Assembly (NCBI GenBank): GCA_018340375.1
Contig: JAFFJZ010000029.1
Coordinates: forward strand, 2,418,001 to 2,482,000
Direction of reading: 5' to 3'
Length of the DNA stretch: 64,000 nucleotides
Source: Gonatopus flavifemur
Lineage: Eukaryota; Arthropoda; Insecta; Hymenoptera; Dryinidae
Under the pieces are notes generated by a model that made no database searches, was not told the origin of the DNA, and saw nothing but the letters and a program-made list of their open reading frames with translations. A program made the translations under genes and the position numbers. Of the stretch, positions 11,123-22,775 are shown piece after piece (the first letter of the stretch is position 1; every line of letters begins with the position of its first letter).

Positions 11123-13007
11123 TCATTTCTGGTTAATCAAAGTAACTTCCTGTCCGTGTGGAGCATTGGAGTATTTTTTCATACACAGTTTTCCCGATGG
11201 TAAGATTGAGAAAGAGTGATTCTTCGAAATTTCGGGAATACTTGATGCCGAAGTAAATCGTTCATTCAGCTTTCGCGACATTTTATCATGGTCGGTTTTA
11301 CTGAAATAAAATATTTTTATTTTTTCGTAATGGGTTTGCACCCATCGTACAAGGGCATCTGGTGAAAGGGAAGCTTGTGACGGTTTTACTATGAGATTCC
11401 TCCTATAAGCTTCTCTTTTGAAGATTGCTCCGACACCATCATAGCCGCTCTTGTCATGTGCAGTGGCGTGATAATGCCATCCCGCCTCCAAACCGGAATC
11501 TTCCTTGTGGTTACTCAGATTAGCGATTTGAAATCTATTCTTAAAATGCTGTTTTGCCACATCCGTTATATAAATAAGTTTTCAACTCCTTTCACATTCT
11601 TCTTAATTTCTGGGATTAATTGTTGCTGGATTGTCAAGACTGCAGCAGTATCATGCTCCACACTATAAGACAGGGAGATACAAGTATTGTGGTTTAATTC
11701 CTGGTCTTCTTTGGAATAACACATAACTGGGAATACAATACATTGCTCATTGTTGGAGTGAAATGCTTGGGAAGCATCTTGAGCAACGTACGAATAATTC
11801 TCCGAAAAGTCGAACATCACAATTACTTCATCTTCACGTAAATTATCTCTCCTTTGCGCTATGAATTGTGCTTGCTATTTCGCAATGAATGAATGCGGCT
11901 TTAGGATTGGCATCTCATCACTCACCTCTGATACAAAGTCATCTACGTTGACTTTGAATGTTTTGAACGTTGATCTGTCTGTACTCGTCCACGAGCTGTA
12001 TTCTATCTCATCAATACATGCATCATGGAAAGCTTCAAGTCACAATGCTTGAAATTCTTGAATATCTGGGCACTGCCCACATGTATTGAGAAAACAATCA
12101 GGAGTAGGAAGTTTACAAACCATCAGTTCCAGGCAATCTTCATAGTCACGAATTGGAGTATTCAGGTTTTTTCTTGAATTTTCTACATTGATTGCATCCA
12201 GCATTAATTTGCAATTCTGGTGGATGGCACGAACACACATTGAATGGGTTCCGTTAGCCCCAGATGAAATGCACTGTCGTGGACGAAGTCTTGCAAAGGC
12301 ACTAAAACTGATTGGACTTTCTGGATGTGATGTTTCAAATAGTGAATGTAATTTTTCCAGGTCCATCAACGAAAGTCGTTTCTGCCTTTTCTCACGTCTA
12401 CCATCAACTTCAACTGATACTACATCCTTCATCCCAGGCATTATTCTACTAATCGTATCACAGTTGTGAAAACCTTCTACTTTCGTGACAGTGGAAACTG
12501 GTGATGCATTCCCTACTCTAGTATGGACTTCAGCTAAGACACCTGCAGTGAATTTCAATTCTTTGGCTTTCCTCACCAATTTTTTGGATGCTCGAAACTC
12601 GTTACTAATTTTGTTGATACTCCAGCAGTCAGCAGCAATTGTGAGGATCCTCACCTCCATAGTATGATTAACTTCTAAGCTGTCAAATTTATCTTTCAAT
12701 CCTTGGAGTGATTCCTCTAATTCTCGTAAACGTAAATGACTTTCATGATTCAATGAGGAATTTGTAGTATCGACATTCGTGTCTTCTAGACATTCCATTT
12801 CAACATTTCCAGAACAATCAGCAACGATGGGCTCTTCATTATCGATTTTATTAACATTGCGTTGCAGCTCCCAATCATTGCATATCATGGCACCTGTTGG
12901 CAGGTGTGGAAATTTTTGCCGAAGCGTCTTTGATATAAGTCGGAACCTGTGTGAGCTCTTGATTTATATGGATTGACACATCTATCTTTACGAATCTTCC
13001 CTGGCAT
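11123..13007 (-). pseudogene. Family-2 uncharacterised multicopy gene, possibly a DDE-like transposase
   Basis: One gene, broken by at least two frameshifts and two stops. The start is taken at 13007. The N-terminus reads MPGKIRKDRCVNPYKSRAH, then after a frameshift near 12940 KTLRQKFPHLPTG and ICNDW. This is a small Cys module of the C-x-N-P-[FY]...C type. A coiled-coil-like acidic segment (LRLRELEESLQGLKDKFDSL) follows, then a long middle region to about 12040. A stop near 12038 and a TAG near 11868 interrupt FKTFKVNVDDFVSEV...KPHSFIAK. Next comes VMFDFSENYSYVAQDASQ (11820) and, after a 1-base frameshift near 11565, DVAKQHFKNRFQIANL. A His/Asp-rich stretch WHYHATAHDKSGYDGVGA (near 11470) follows. 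Spaced acidic residues in FDF, DVAKQH and YDG suggest an RNase-H/DDE fold. I recall similar multicopy proteins in other arthropods but no established function. Confidence 0.65.
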
Positions 13008-14560
13008 GATCACTGTGAGCTGTGTAGCAACCCAGCGGAAAGTAGTTCTTAGAAGAACTGATATGATATGAAATTCTGAGGGAAATGCTTATTTATTTTC
13101 AATAAATATGAATCATTGATTATTTTTCAAAAATTGGCTTCAATCCTAGGCAAGATAGTGATCACCGCTACGAATTTCAAAATCATTTTTCTCCGTGTAT
13201 TCTGGCCCACTTAACACGGAAATCACACTCAAAAATTGTTTTATGAAAATGTTTTCCAGGCATGAATGGTCGGAATCGTTTTTTTTTCAATTTTCAAGGT
13301 TCTTCGGACGTTTTTGAGTGTATGTCGAGTTTTGATTGACCGATTTATCCCAACGGGTGCTGAAATTGGAGGGGATGGAATACTTCATGACTTTCCATGA
13401 TGAGTTTTTAGATCCGGCCAGTACTTCAAATGCTGGCGATCATAATAAGTTGAAAAATTTGGACTTTTTAGCATAAACCGAAGTCGAAAATTCACATATT
13501 GTCCTGGAAAGCATAGCAATCACTCTCACAAGAGAAATAAGCCATCCCGACTGGAATGTATCATAGGGTTAACCTGACATATGAAGAAGACCTAAGAAGG
13601 TCATCCGAAATACGGAATACCTGCTGAAATCCTAATCAGAATGAAATGTGGATACCCCATGTAGGGATACACCCATTTGATTCTAATTAGGTTTCCCTTA
13701 AATTATTCTAGAACGTTGAAATAGGGTTCTCTCGCTGTAATCTCATCAAGACCTTGTTATTTTATCCTGAGATTATGAACATATATGTTTGTAAGCTTGT
13801 GTGTGTTATCAAGCTTGACTTTGTCATGTAATGACTGTTAAGTTAGAGGCAGTATGGAATAAGATTGCGAGCTGCTAGCATCGTTATTGTGTGATGTTAT
13901 TGTACCGATGTATATAGAGGTTTGCTATCGGCAATTGTATAGATTCAAGTTAGTTTAAATTCATTCGTTTACTGTAATATTTTATTGGCTTTTGTGAATT
14001 TGTTCATATTGTTAATATTACAGTTGTTCACTACATCATACAAGTGTTGATTACCAAACCTAAACTCCGCTCATCACCAATCGTGGCTTACATGTTTATA
14101 AAGTATACTTTAATGAAGTGAATATGGCTTAATGCAAATATGGCTTAATTTCAGATAGTATACTCCTTGGTAAGATAAATTTTCTCTAGAATAGGAAAAT
14201 ATTTCTGAACAAATGTCAACTGTGCATATCTTCAAGTTAGATCTCTCCATGCCGAATACAACATTTTTGGGTTGCGGATTTCCTGTTTATATCCTAATTT
14301 CAATTTATTCTGGAAGTTTTGGTATGGGACTCTGCATCAAATCCTTATTAGTCTCGCCTCATAAGGTCCTGATATTAGTATCACTCATTGTCTCAGTGAT
14401 TAGTATCACGAGTTCATCACGGCAAACCATCGCCGAAGGCATACGCGACGACCAACATATCGTGCAGCGGTGCCTTTGTCTTAATATATCGCTGGAAATT
14501 CTTGGACGATGTGGATTTCATGTTTGTGTCTGTGGTTCACCTTATGTAGGGATATAGTTC
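13008..14560. other. No recognisable gene
   Basis: AT-rich sequence. 13700-14100 has an LTR-like look (long T/A-rich stretch, TGTTATTTTATCC, CTGTAATATTTTATTGG) but I could not find a paired copy, a primer-binding site or a duplication. A 114-codon hydrophobic frame at 14213-14557 has no supporting motif. Confidence 0.35.
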
Positions 14561-14817
14561 ACTTCGGATATTATTCTTTGAGAATGGCGCGGGCACGGTT
14601 CATACATCTAACCTACTACGCCGTCGGCACTGTCAAGCATCAGGATAGTTTGTGAATTAAGGTGATGATTAATGAAGCACACCCCATTACCCCCCACAAA
14701 TTGGTACACCTTGACGTGGTGTGGGGGCACGGCCGGCCGCCAAGTGCCAATTGTCGTTATATATTGACGTGATGGTCGAACATATGTGTGCTATGTATTA
14801 CTGTTTCACCTTAAAAC

Positions 14818-15381
14818 ATGACTCGAAGGAGGGGAAACCGTCGGCCTTCCGCTCGACGGCTTGACTTGCTGCATGATTGGTGGGGTGGAGTGGTGCCTTC
14901 AAACACACAGTCCACATATACTCTGGGAGATTCCATCGTACCTGGAGACCGAGCATTCCAAGTGAAAGGGATCGACGTCGAGGTCGTTGCACACCATCAA
15001 ATGGCAGCCTGTGTCGTAGTTGATCTCTTCGGCCCGACGAGTAACGTACACCCGATCGCTACAGGCGGACCACGGGTAGTGGGGGTTACCCCCATAAAAG
15101 TGAAAGTGCGTCCACGAGTTGCCGTTCCCTTCGCTCTCGGTATAAACACTGGATACCCGCTGGCGAGAGTCCAGTGTATCCAGCAGTCTTCGCAGCCGAA
15201 CATCTCGGCCATCAACTTCGTGGCCAAGCTGGCATTCTGCTTGCAACCGCAGGAGTTCAAACTTACGCCGACCACCAAACTCGCCTCTCCCTCTGATCCT
15301 CCATCGGGGGGCGGGGGCCAGAGCTCCAACCAAAACCAAACCAACCAACCAAGCTCCGCCAAACCTGTGATCACTGACTGA
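14818..15381 (+). CDS. Isolated GC-rich 187-residue ORF, possible endogenous viral element
   Basis: The frame is intact, with an Arg-rich start (RRR, then RRP and ARR within 20 residues). A middle region of alternating hydrophobic segments looks like a beta-sandwich, and the tail is Gly/Ser/Asn/Gln-rich and probably disordered. Base composition is far richer in G+C than the surrounding AT-rich DNA. The opposite strand and another frame are also open through the same region, typical of GC-rich inserts. A basic N-terminus followed by a beta-rich domain of this size resembles small capsid proteins of some positive-strand RNA viruses. I do not recognise a specific family, so viral origin is only a hypothesis. 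Alternatives are a degraded host exon or a transposon protein. No replicase-like sequence is seen next to it. Confidence 0.4.
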   Translation: MTRRRGNRRPSARRLDLLHDWWGGVVPSNTQSTYTLGDSIVPGDRAFQVKGIDVEVVAHHQMAACVVVDLFGPTSNVHPIATGGPRVVGVTPIKVKVRPRVAVPFALGINTGYPLARVQCIQQSSQPNISAINFVAKLAFCLQPQEFKLTPTTKLASPSDPPSGGGGQSSNQNQTNQPSSAKPVITD

Positions 15382-15690
15382 TGACCATCGTCTTCTTGTG
15401 TGTTCCAGGTAGGTGTCCCCCAGGCCCAGACATACATCGTCAATATTTGATCAATAAACTCATGACTTATCAGGTCCTGACGAGGTTGCCTTACTAGGAT
15501 CTGGGCTGGATCAAAGTTGACCTGATCTGATCCATAGAGTAAATTTCTAGTCGGAATCATTGATCGAAATCTATGGATAAATGACTGAGTTATGACTTTG
15601 TGTAGTGGAAGGCGAAAATTCAAATTTTTTACGATTTTCTTTCTGTTCATTCTTGCAACTGATATTAGACATGGAGCAAATTACTATCTC
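15382..15690. other. No recognisable gene
   Basis: Sequence between the GC-rich ORF and the family-3 remnant. A pyrimidine-rich CTTCTTGTGTGTTCCAG near 15390-15408 could be a splice acceptor, but there is no evidence for a following exon. Confidence 0.3.
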
Positions 15691-15694
15691 GTGA

Positions 15695-17045
15695 CTAAAC
15701 AAATATATCTATAGAATTCGGGCTTTTGGTGGGTTTCTTGTTGGTGTTGGAATTTGTTTCTCGTACGTGTGACCAAATATAATCGCCCATCACGGCTGCA
15801 TCCCAGAAGACATGATACTGTGATTGCATAGTTTTCATTTGTTGATGAAAATGTTCTTCGTGCTCGTCACTCGTGTCCCCCAAATTATCCGGGAAAACAT
15901 CCTAATGTGGATGGAGTGAATGAATTTTCAATGATATGTGCATTCGGTGAGCCATAATCAACCCAAAGTGCAATAGTTCCGAAGTCAGTAAACTCGAACG
16001 GGGTAAAACCATAATTTATAACAATCAACACATATGAAGTGATATATTGAATAAGGTAGATACACACTCATTGCTTCGTGATTTCGGAGCAAATCATCAA
16101 CGATACCCTTAGGAACATCCCCTTATCCTAAGCAAAATACTTCATTTTTGTGCCAATTTTTTGGAGGAAAAATGAAGCGTTTCAGTCAAAATAGCGGAAA
16201 TGTTCCGAATCGTATGTTTGTAGTTTGCGCTTTCATTGTTTCCAAGAAAATTGGTAACAACCAGTTTAGATGAATTCCAAGCCTCAGCTTCAACGGGTAA
16301 CAAAAGTGTTGGAAATTTGTTGTCTTTCCCTAGGTTTCCAATTCCAGGTCCTGCGAAAACGCCTTCTTTGATCTCCTCATATAAAAGATGCGTGGAAATG
16401 GATCGCAAATGCGCGAACGCTTCACCCTCTTAATCCAGTTTCTTAACAAAATCCCTATGAGACCCAATGTGATGGTCAACGGGGGAAGAATAGTATTCTT
16501 TCACTTCACGATGGGGTCACATGTGATATTGGCTTCACCAATCGTGGTGTTTGTTCTTGCTGGGCATTCTTTTTGTCTATAATAGAGAGCATCTGCGCAA
16601 CCATTCCAGAGACAAAGACAGCAGCGATTTTTGATATACCTCCTTGCATCCTACACAACATACCAACGACTTTGAGGTCACAACAAATTTTCCATTCATA
16701 CTTTCTATAGTTGATACATTTATACCGCGATTTGACCATTGTCCAGTAAGTTTCTTCAGTACTAACAGCTGCTTTTTTTTCGTCAAGTCCAAAACTCGCA
16801 CCCAATCGTTCAATATTGGCTGTGATAGTAATTGTTGCTCCGTCTTTGATTCGGTGTCACTCCCAATTGATATAGCCACATCTCATGAAGAGTCTGACAA
16901 TTCTCCGACTGAAACAGGGGACAATCGATACGGAACATCACTCGAATGAGGTACCGGAAAGATCACTGATCCCACTTGGGCGTAATTCCATTCCCAAAGC
17001 CACTCTTACCAAAACTACTTTTTCTGCTGAGACAGTGATAACCCT
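15695..17045 (-). pseudogene. Family-3 uncharacterised multicopy gene, copy 1
   Basis: Reads leftward from about 17045. Recognisable blocks are AISIGSDTESKTEQQLLSQP near 16870, WKICCDLKVVGMLC near 16670, and a THLLYEEIKEGVFAGPGIG block near 16385. NFLGNNESANYKHTI near 16245 and SDEHEEHFHQQMKTMQSQYH near 15865 follow. Frames change several times. Compared with copy 2, about 330 bp coding for the middle (the NRNEPYVKYW region) is missing: LDLTKKK joins directly to TEETYWTMVK. The C-terminal DEHEEHFHQ block is present here and absent from copy 2. Function is unknown. I recall related multicopy proteins in other invertebrates, which suggests a transposon-encoded gene. Confidence 0.65.
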
Positions 17046-17049
17046 ACTG

Positions 17050-17660
17050 TGGATTCCTAGTTGGTTCGCATGCGAAATTTCCCATTCGAATGTGGGACTG
17101 GGTTCATTTCACATGTGATCATGTCCTACAGCAACTTTTCACATGGGTTCCCCATGCGAATGTTTCGCATGGGAAAAGAATCATGCGAATTTTGAACTGG
17201 GTTCGTCTCGCATGTGATAATGTGCCATTGGAATTTTTCACGTGGGTTTCCATTGAGAATATGTCATATGGGGGAACCCTTGCGGATTTGGGACTGGGTC
17301 AGATTCGTATGGGTATCACATATGCGAAATTCTCCCATGGGTCATACATGCGACAGTATCCCATGAGTCACTTATAGGAAAATGACGCATGTGTGACCCA
17401 TGGGAAAATGTCCTATGTGCAACTCATGGGAAAATTCCGCATGGGTGACCCATGAGAAAATGTGGTATGGATGTTGCAACCCACTCCATCCTTATGCAAA
17501 TACTTGATTCCCACGCGAAGACCCGTGCGACCAACTCGGTTTCCATGCGACCCACTTGATTCCCATGCGGCGACCCACGTAACTCACTCGATTCACATCG
17601 AAGATCCAAGTAACCCACTTGATTCCCATACGAAGACCCATGCGAACTGACTGAGAATTG
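17050..17660. repeat. Degenerate short-palindrome array (CATGCGAA / CCCATGGG type)
   Basis: About 600 bp in which short words such as CCCATGCGAA, TTCGCATGGG, CCCATGGGAA and GATTCCCATGCG recur in both orientations every 20-40 bases. The left half is dominated by one orientation of the ACTGGGTTCG phrase, the right half by ACCCACTTGATTCCCATGCG. This looks like two arms of a foldback element. It lies between the 5' ends of the two family-3 copies. Confidence 0.6.
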
Positions 17661-18039
17661 ACAGTGAGAAATAATCAGTCGCGTGGAAAAATGGCTTTTT
17701 CCAGACAATTGACGTGTCAGAAATCATTTGGTTCATTTATGCACTCGAATTCTCGTTTTCTCTCACCAACTTCACAAAATTTCCTCCACCGAATAGTACA
17801 ATGAATAAACATTCGATTACAATGATTCGATACAACAATATCTCTCAATTCATATCCTTTCCGGACGAGAAGCGCAACAATAAGAATGGCCCAAACTCAT
17901 TTTTTGGGGGAATCCGATTCAGTGTGGGTAATCATATGTTTCGGAAGGCAAACCATTCCTTAGAAATGCAATGAAAAAAAACTGAACATCGTCAAACATC
18001 GTTAACGACTTTCAATTCTTCTATTGGGAGTACAAATTA

Positions 18040-19100
18040 ATTCGGTCCGTTTTTTACAGTTATGATGCGTTTATTTCAGAAGAACATAGATTATCAAATT
18101 AATCAAAGTATTGTCCATCACTTTTTCCCATCTTTCGGGTAATTTTCGAATCCCGTTACGAAAAAACGTCTCGTCTTTCGAGGTGATCCAAGTTGAGCCA
18201 ATTTTCGATTTCTTCGAACAAAGTGAACCGGTGGCCTGCCAAATCGTGCTGCATCTGTTGGAATAACCAGTAATCAGAAGGAGCAATGTCCGGCGAGTAC
18301 GGCGGGTGCGGTAGAATATCCCACTTCAACGTTTCCAGATGATTTTTCACTACTTTTGCGACATGAGGCCGAGTGTTATCGTGTAGAAGAATAACTTTGT
18401 CATGTCTTTCCTTGTATTCCGGACGTTTTTCTCGTAACGCACGACTCAAACGAATCAATTGTAGCCTATACTGATCACCCGTAATAGAATCACCAGGTTT
18501 TAGCTACCCATAGTATATAACACCCTTTTGGTCCCACCAGATGCACAGCATGATCTTTGAACCATGAATATTCCTCTTTGGTGTCGATGTTGAAGTCGAT
18601 GGCAACGATTGACGGGGCATAGCATAGTAGTTTCTTTTCTTGGGGTTATCGTAGAATATCCATTTCTCATCTCCCGTCACAATCCGATGTAAGAACCCCT
18701 TTCTTCGTTGTCTTCGAATTAGCTGCTCGCAAGTGAAAAATCGCCGTTCAATGTCTCTAGGCTTCAAGTCATAAGGCGCTCAATTGCCTTGCTTTTGAAT
18801 CATGCCCATGGGTTGTAATCGTACGGAAACTGCTTGTTGCGTAACTCCCAATGATTCCGCAAGCTCCTGTTGCGTTTGACTCGGATCTTCGTCGAGTAAA
18901 GCCTCCAATTCCTCGTTTTCGAATTCTTGTGGTTGTCCTGAGCGAGGCTTGTCTTCGACACTGAAATCGCCATTCTTGGAACGTCGAAACCATCCCCTAC
19001 ATGATTTATCAGTTGGAGCTGCACTTTTTTTACAATTAAAACGGAAAACAAGCACCTCCCGCAAATGCTGCTTAGTTGAAACGGAATTTGATATACTTCA
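18040..19100 (-). pseudogene. Degraded mariner transposase (DD34D), different lineage
   Basis: Fragments in successive frames cover a whole transposase. The N-terminal helix-turn-helix part is 19064 to 18780 (FRRSKNGDFSVEDKPRSGQP, then DEDPSQTQQELAESLGVTQQ). The first catalytic aspartate is in IVTGDEKWIFYDN (near 18680). The second is in LLHDNTRPHV and the third in PDIAPSDYWLF (near 18275), with 34 residues between them. Stops or frameshifts separate the pieces near 18780, 18500 and 18170. Inverted repeats are not clear at either end. The sequence resembles the cecropia-like mariners more than the copies at 4.5 and 37.4 kb. Confidence 0.85.
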
Positions 19101-19689
19101 CTGAGTGAAAATCGGGATTCTAGAAGGAACTCGGAGTGATATCAACTGAATATTATTCACAGGTGTCTAACCTCTCTGAAACAATTGGAATCGGTTGTGA
19201 CTATGAAACATTCATGAGAGCGAGAGTCATATTTTCAAACCGGACCGAACTGATTTGTGCTCCCAATACTTGGTGCGCTTTTCATCTGGAGGGATTATGT
19301 GAGAGATTTTGTTGTATCGAGTCATTATAGCCTGATATTCGATCTTTGATTTTTGAAATTCGTAAAATGAGTAAGAGAGGACGAGAATTCCAGTGCATAA
19401 ATACACCAAACGATTCCTGCGATGTGTGTAGAGAGTTTGTGTTAAAAAAATGTACAAAAATTCACTGATGCATTACAAAAAAGTTATCGGAATTACTTTG
19501 GAATATCACCGAATCTTATCGACCCATGGGCACCAAAGTCTCTGTGTGCTATATGCCAATCAATTCTAAGCAAATGGGCTGCGGGCCGGAGGTATGAATT
19601 TTTTTTTCCCTCAATGTATTTAACATAAACAGTCATATGCTCACTTCAGTTGATACATGAAATTCAACACGCCAATGGTTGGGAGAGAG

Positions 19690-21845
19690 CCATTTTGTCA
19701 TGCGACTGATTATTATCACTATCCCAGCGAAAAGAGTGGCTTTGGAGAGAGTCTGAAATGGAATTACGCCCAAGTGGGGTAAATGATTTTTCCGGTACCT
19801 CATTCGGGTGATGCTCTGTATCCACTGTGCCCTGTTCCAGTCGTAGAATCGTCAGACTCTTCAGGAGGAACAGCTATATCACTTGGGAGTGACTACGAAT
19901 CAAAGACAGAGCAACAATTACTATCACAGCCAATATTGAACGATTGAATGCGGGATTTGAACCTCCCGAAAGGAAAATCAGAACTACTCGCATCCCGCAT
20001 AAAACAACATGACTTTCTAGCTGCAGGTGTGAGAACTACGATCTATAGGAATCGTAATGAGCCTTACGTGAAGTATTGGACGAAGATAAACCAAATTTGT
20101 CGTTGCAAAGACGTTTTGTGGTGTGTTCAAAGAGCTTCACCAAGCCCATAATCCAAGCGAGTGGCGGTTGTTTGTCGATAACAGCGAATAGGTCTGAAAG
20201 CAGTTCTTTCACACAATGGGAATAAAAGGCCATAAATTCTCATCGCACACGGAAAAAAAGGACTTAGGCATATGAGCTATTTTTGCGTAGTTGTATAAGA
20301 GATAGTTGTGATAATAAATCAAATATCTGTCTGAAATAGTTCGTGAGTTCTCATAACTATTTCTAATATTTGTCACAAGTGAATTATATAGTTGTGAAAA
20401 AGTAGCTGATCGAATAAGAGAAATAGCTACTTGATTTACTTTACTTTGAGATAGTTCGTGGAGCTACTTCCCATTGCTCCCATCGTTACGCACGTAGTTC
20501 CTGCAGCAATGTGAATTTTGTTGAAAACAATCGAAACGCGGTGAACTCTCGCGTTATTCATTGAGGTTACCTGTCGTGGTTACCGTGTATATATTTCATT
20601 TTATAATATTTTCAATACATATTCGTGTCAAATTACTAATTTTCAAAAACCTCGTATGTCCAATTTTATTTTCGGAATTAAATGACCGATCATTTGTAGA
20701 ATGATAAATCCTCTCTATGTATACTCTGAGTATATGAAAATACACAATCAAAACGATCAAAACATATCCAAGGCTTTTTTTACGATATAATCAGCGTTGT
20801 CGGTTTAGCTGCGATCATTAAGGCATAGGTTAGGTAGATTTAGGTATAGCGTATAGGTAGGTTATGACAGGGGTTCGAAACCCAAGGTAAGTTAACATTG
20901 GAACTTGAATATTTCAACCACCTCCTCCCAAATCTATATACATTGAACAAATATCACAATCGGAAATAAATTTTTTTTTCGAAATTTACAATTAAATGTT
21001 GCAAAGAGTCGACGAGCACGTGCAGAAATAATAGAAGATCTTAACCTTAAACATCAGAACCGGCACTGAAAATTTCTCTTCTCAATTAATAAAATAGTTC
21101 ATCGGCCTACATATATCGTCATACTTGATATTTTATGTAGATCCTGCATCTTAGAAAAGTAGTTGTAACAACTACTCGAGTTGATATCCCGACAATCTGG
21201 GGTACATCTAACAAAAGTACCTGCCACAGCTACTTTCGTAGCTGGTCGAAAATCGTCTACGTAAAGTAGTTGGAACAGCTAATTATTAGTTGGGAGAACT
21301 ATTTTTTTTTCTCCGTGCACGTGTTGTTATCACTGAAGCAACTTACGAAACGATGGTCAAATTGCTAGAATGTATCGACTATGAAAAACATGGGTGGCAA
21401 ATTTGTTGCGATCTCGGAGTCGTTGGTATATTGTGTGAGGTGCAAGGAGAATATACCGGAAATTGCTGCTCTCTTCGTTTCTGGAATAATCGCGCAGATG
21501 CTCTCTATTATGAACAACAGGAATGGCCAGCAAGAACGAACACCGTGATTGGTGAAGCCAATATCAAATATGATCCCATCGTGAAGAGGAAGGATACTAT
21601 TTTTCCCCCGTTGAACATCACAATGGGACTGATAGAATATTTTGTCAAAAGACTGGATAAAGAGAGTGAAGCGTTCACGCATTTACAATCCATTGTCACG
21701 CATCTTTCATACGAAAAGAGTAAAGAAGGCGTTCCCGCAGGACCTGGCATTGAAAAGCTGATGGAAGACGACAAAGGACATAGCAGGATAAACATGCGGG
21801 AATTGCCCCCAGCTCCATTTGTTCCATATATCACAGTAAGTTGAC
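19690..21845 (+). pseudogene. Family-3 uncharacterised multicopy gene, copy 2 (interrupted)
   Basis: The 5' part runs from about 19715 to 20248 and contains blocks matching copy 1 in inverse orientation (GTGGCTTTGG, ATTACGCCCAAGTGGG, ESSDS, SLGSDYESKTEQQLLSQPIL). It also has a middle region absent from copy 1 (RDLNLPKGKSELLASRI, YRNRNEPYVKYW). After a 1068-bp insertion the frame resumes at 21317 with ARVVITEATYETMVKLLECI, then HGWQICCDLGVVGILCEVQGEYTGNCC and KEGVPAGPGIEKLMEDD. It fades near 21845, before the C-terminal block. The 21290-21844 frame is open. A possible 3' splice site (CCTGTTCCAG) lies before ESSDS near 19840. Function unknown. Confidence 0.65.
20249..21316. mobile_element. Non-autonomous DNA element, 4-bp (GCAC) duplication
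   Basis: It interrupts family-3 copy 2. GCAC is repeated at 20245-20248 and 21317-21320. Short inverted ends are ACGGAAAAAAA and the reverse complement of TTTTTTTTTCTCCGT. Removing the element and one GCAC rejoins the reading frame to give a continuous match. The interior has no gene. It carries many TAGTTG/CAACTA-type words near both ends, such as ACTATTTCTAA, AGTAGTTGTAACAAC and GTAGTTGGAACAGC. Because the terminal bases are repetitive, a 2-bp duplication with CACGG ends cannot be excluded. Confidence 0.75.
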
Positions 21846-21899
21846 ATTGATTCCCCCAAAACCTCACTCCGTGAAAATGAGTTTAACGGGAGTTATGAG

Positions 21900-22775
21900 G
21901 ATTTAAAAAAAAACGAGAAATCCGTTTGTCTCAAAACCAACTGGGTCGATGTCAATGAGGAGGATATGTGTTATTGCTATCGATTGGTTCAATATGAAAG
22001 CGGGATATCAAGGATATTCGTCGCGAAGGAATGCGAAAAAAGATTCTCGGAAAATAGAAAAAATTTTTTCATAGGCTATGTTTGAATGTCGATCACCATT
22101 TTTTTTGCATAAAACACATGTGCTTTCTCCAAGAAACACCCTTGAATTTCAAGGCGATTAGGGGGTATAACGTACTTGAAAAAAATTGACAAACTCGAAA
22201 AAGCCGTTTTTCTTCAAAACGGCCCGACCAATTTCGATAAAAGAAATATATGCTGTGCTGTCCGATAGATACAATATAAGAAGAAACCATCAAGGATATT
22301 CATTGCGGGAGAATGGGAACAAATTCCCGAGAACTGAGAAAAATTTTCTTTGTATAGCTTTGGTCGAGTGTCAATCACAATTTTTCTTACGAACCCGTGT
22401 TGTCCCCCTATGAAACATCCTTGAGTTTCAAATCGATTTAAGGGGTAGAACGTATTTGAACAAAATAGGAAAGCAGAAGAGACCGTTTCTCCCCAAAACG
22501 CCTCAGCTAATTTGAAGAAAAATGTTATATGTTGTGGCCTTCGATAGTTCCGAAAAACTAGAAAGAAACAGAACATTGAGTGTAGTTATTGCAGAGAATG
22601 TCAGAATAAAAATTTATCGGCGATTGAGGAAAAATTTGTTGCAGAGTATGTGACAGGCTCAAACACTTTTTGCCCATATAACACATGTGAGGCCCTATTG
22701 AACATTCTTGAGTTTCGAAGTGATTGAGATTGTAGAACGTACCTGAAAAAATTAACATTTTCGGAACGCACATGC
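21900..22775. repeat. Three-copy diverged tandem repeat, unit about 285 bp
   Basis: Each unit contains, in order, a T/C-rich GTTTxTCxxCAAAAC block, ATATGxTxTTGxxxTxCGAT, ATTxxTTGCGGGAGAATG or equivalent, a GAGAAAAATTTT block, ACACATGTG-like sequence, a CTTGAxTTTCxAxxxGATT block and GTAGAACGTAxxTGAA. Units begin near 21905, 22190 and 22480. Similarity is roughly 60-70%. No gene is seen. Confidence 0.6.

Noticed and set aside
13700..14100. LTR-like stretch
   Set aside because: No paired repeat, primer-binding site or target duplication is visible.
14213..14557. 114-codon hydrophobic frame
   Set aside because: There is no recognisable domain, signal or neighbour support. AT-rich DNA readily yields such frames.
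14899..15650. Long minus-strand frames over the GC-rich ORF
   Set aside because: They are shadows of the plus-strand frame. The plus frame has the more protein-like composition (basic start, low-complexity tail).
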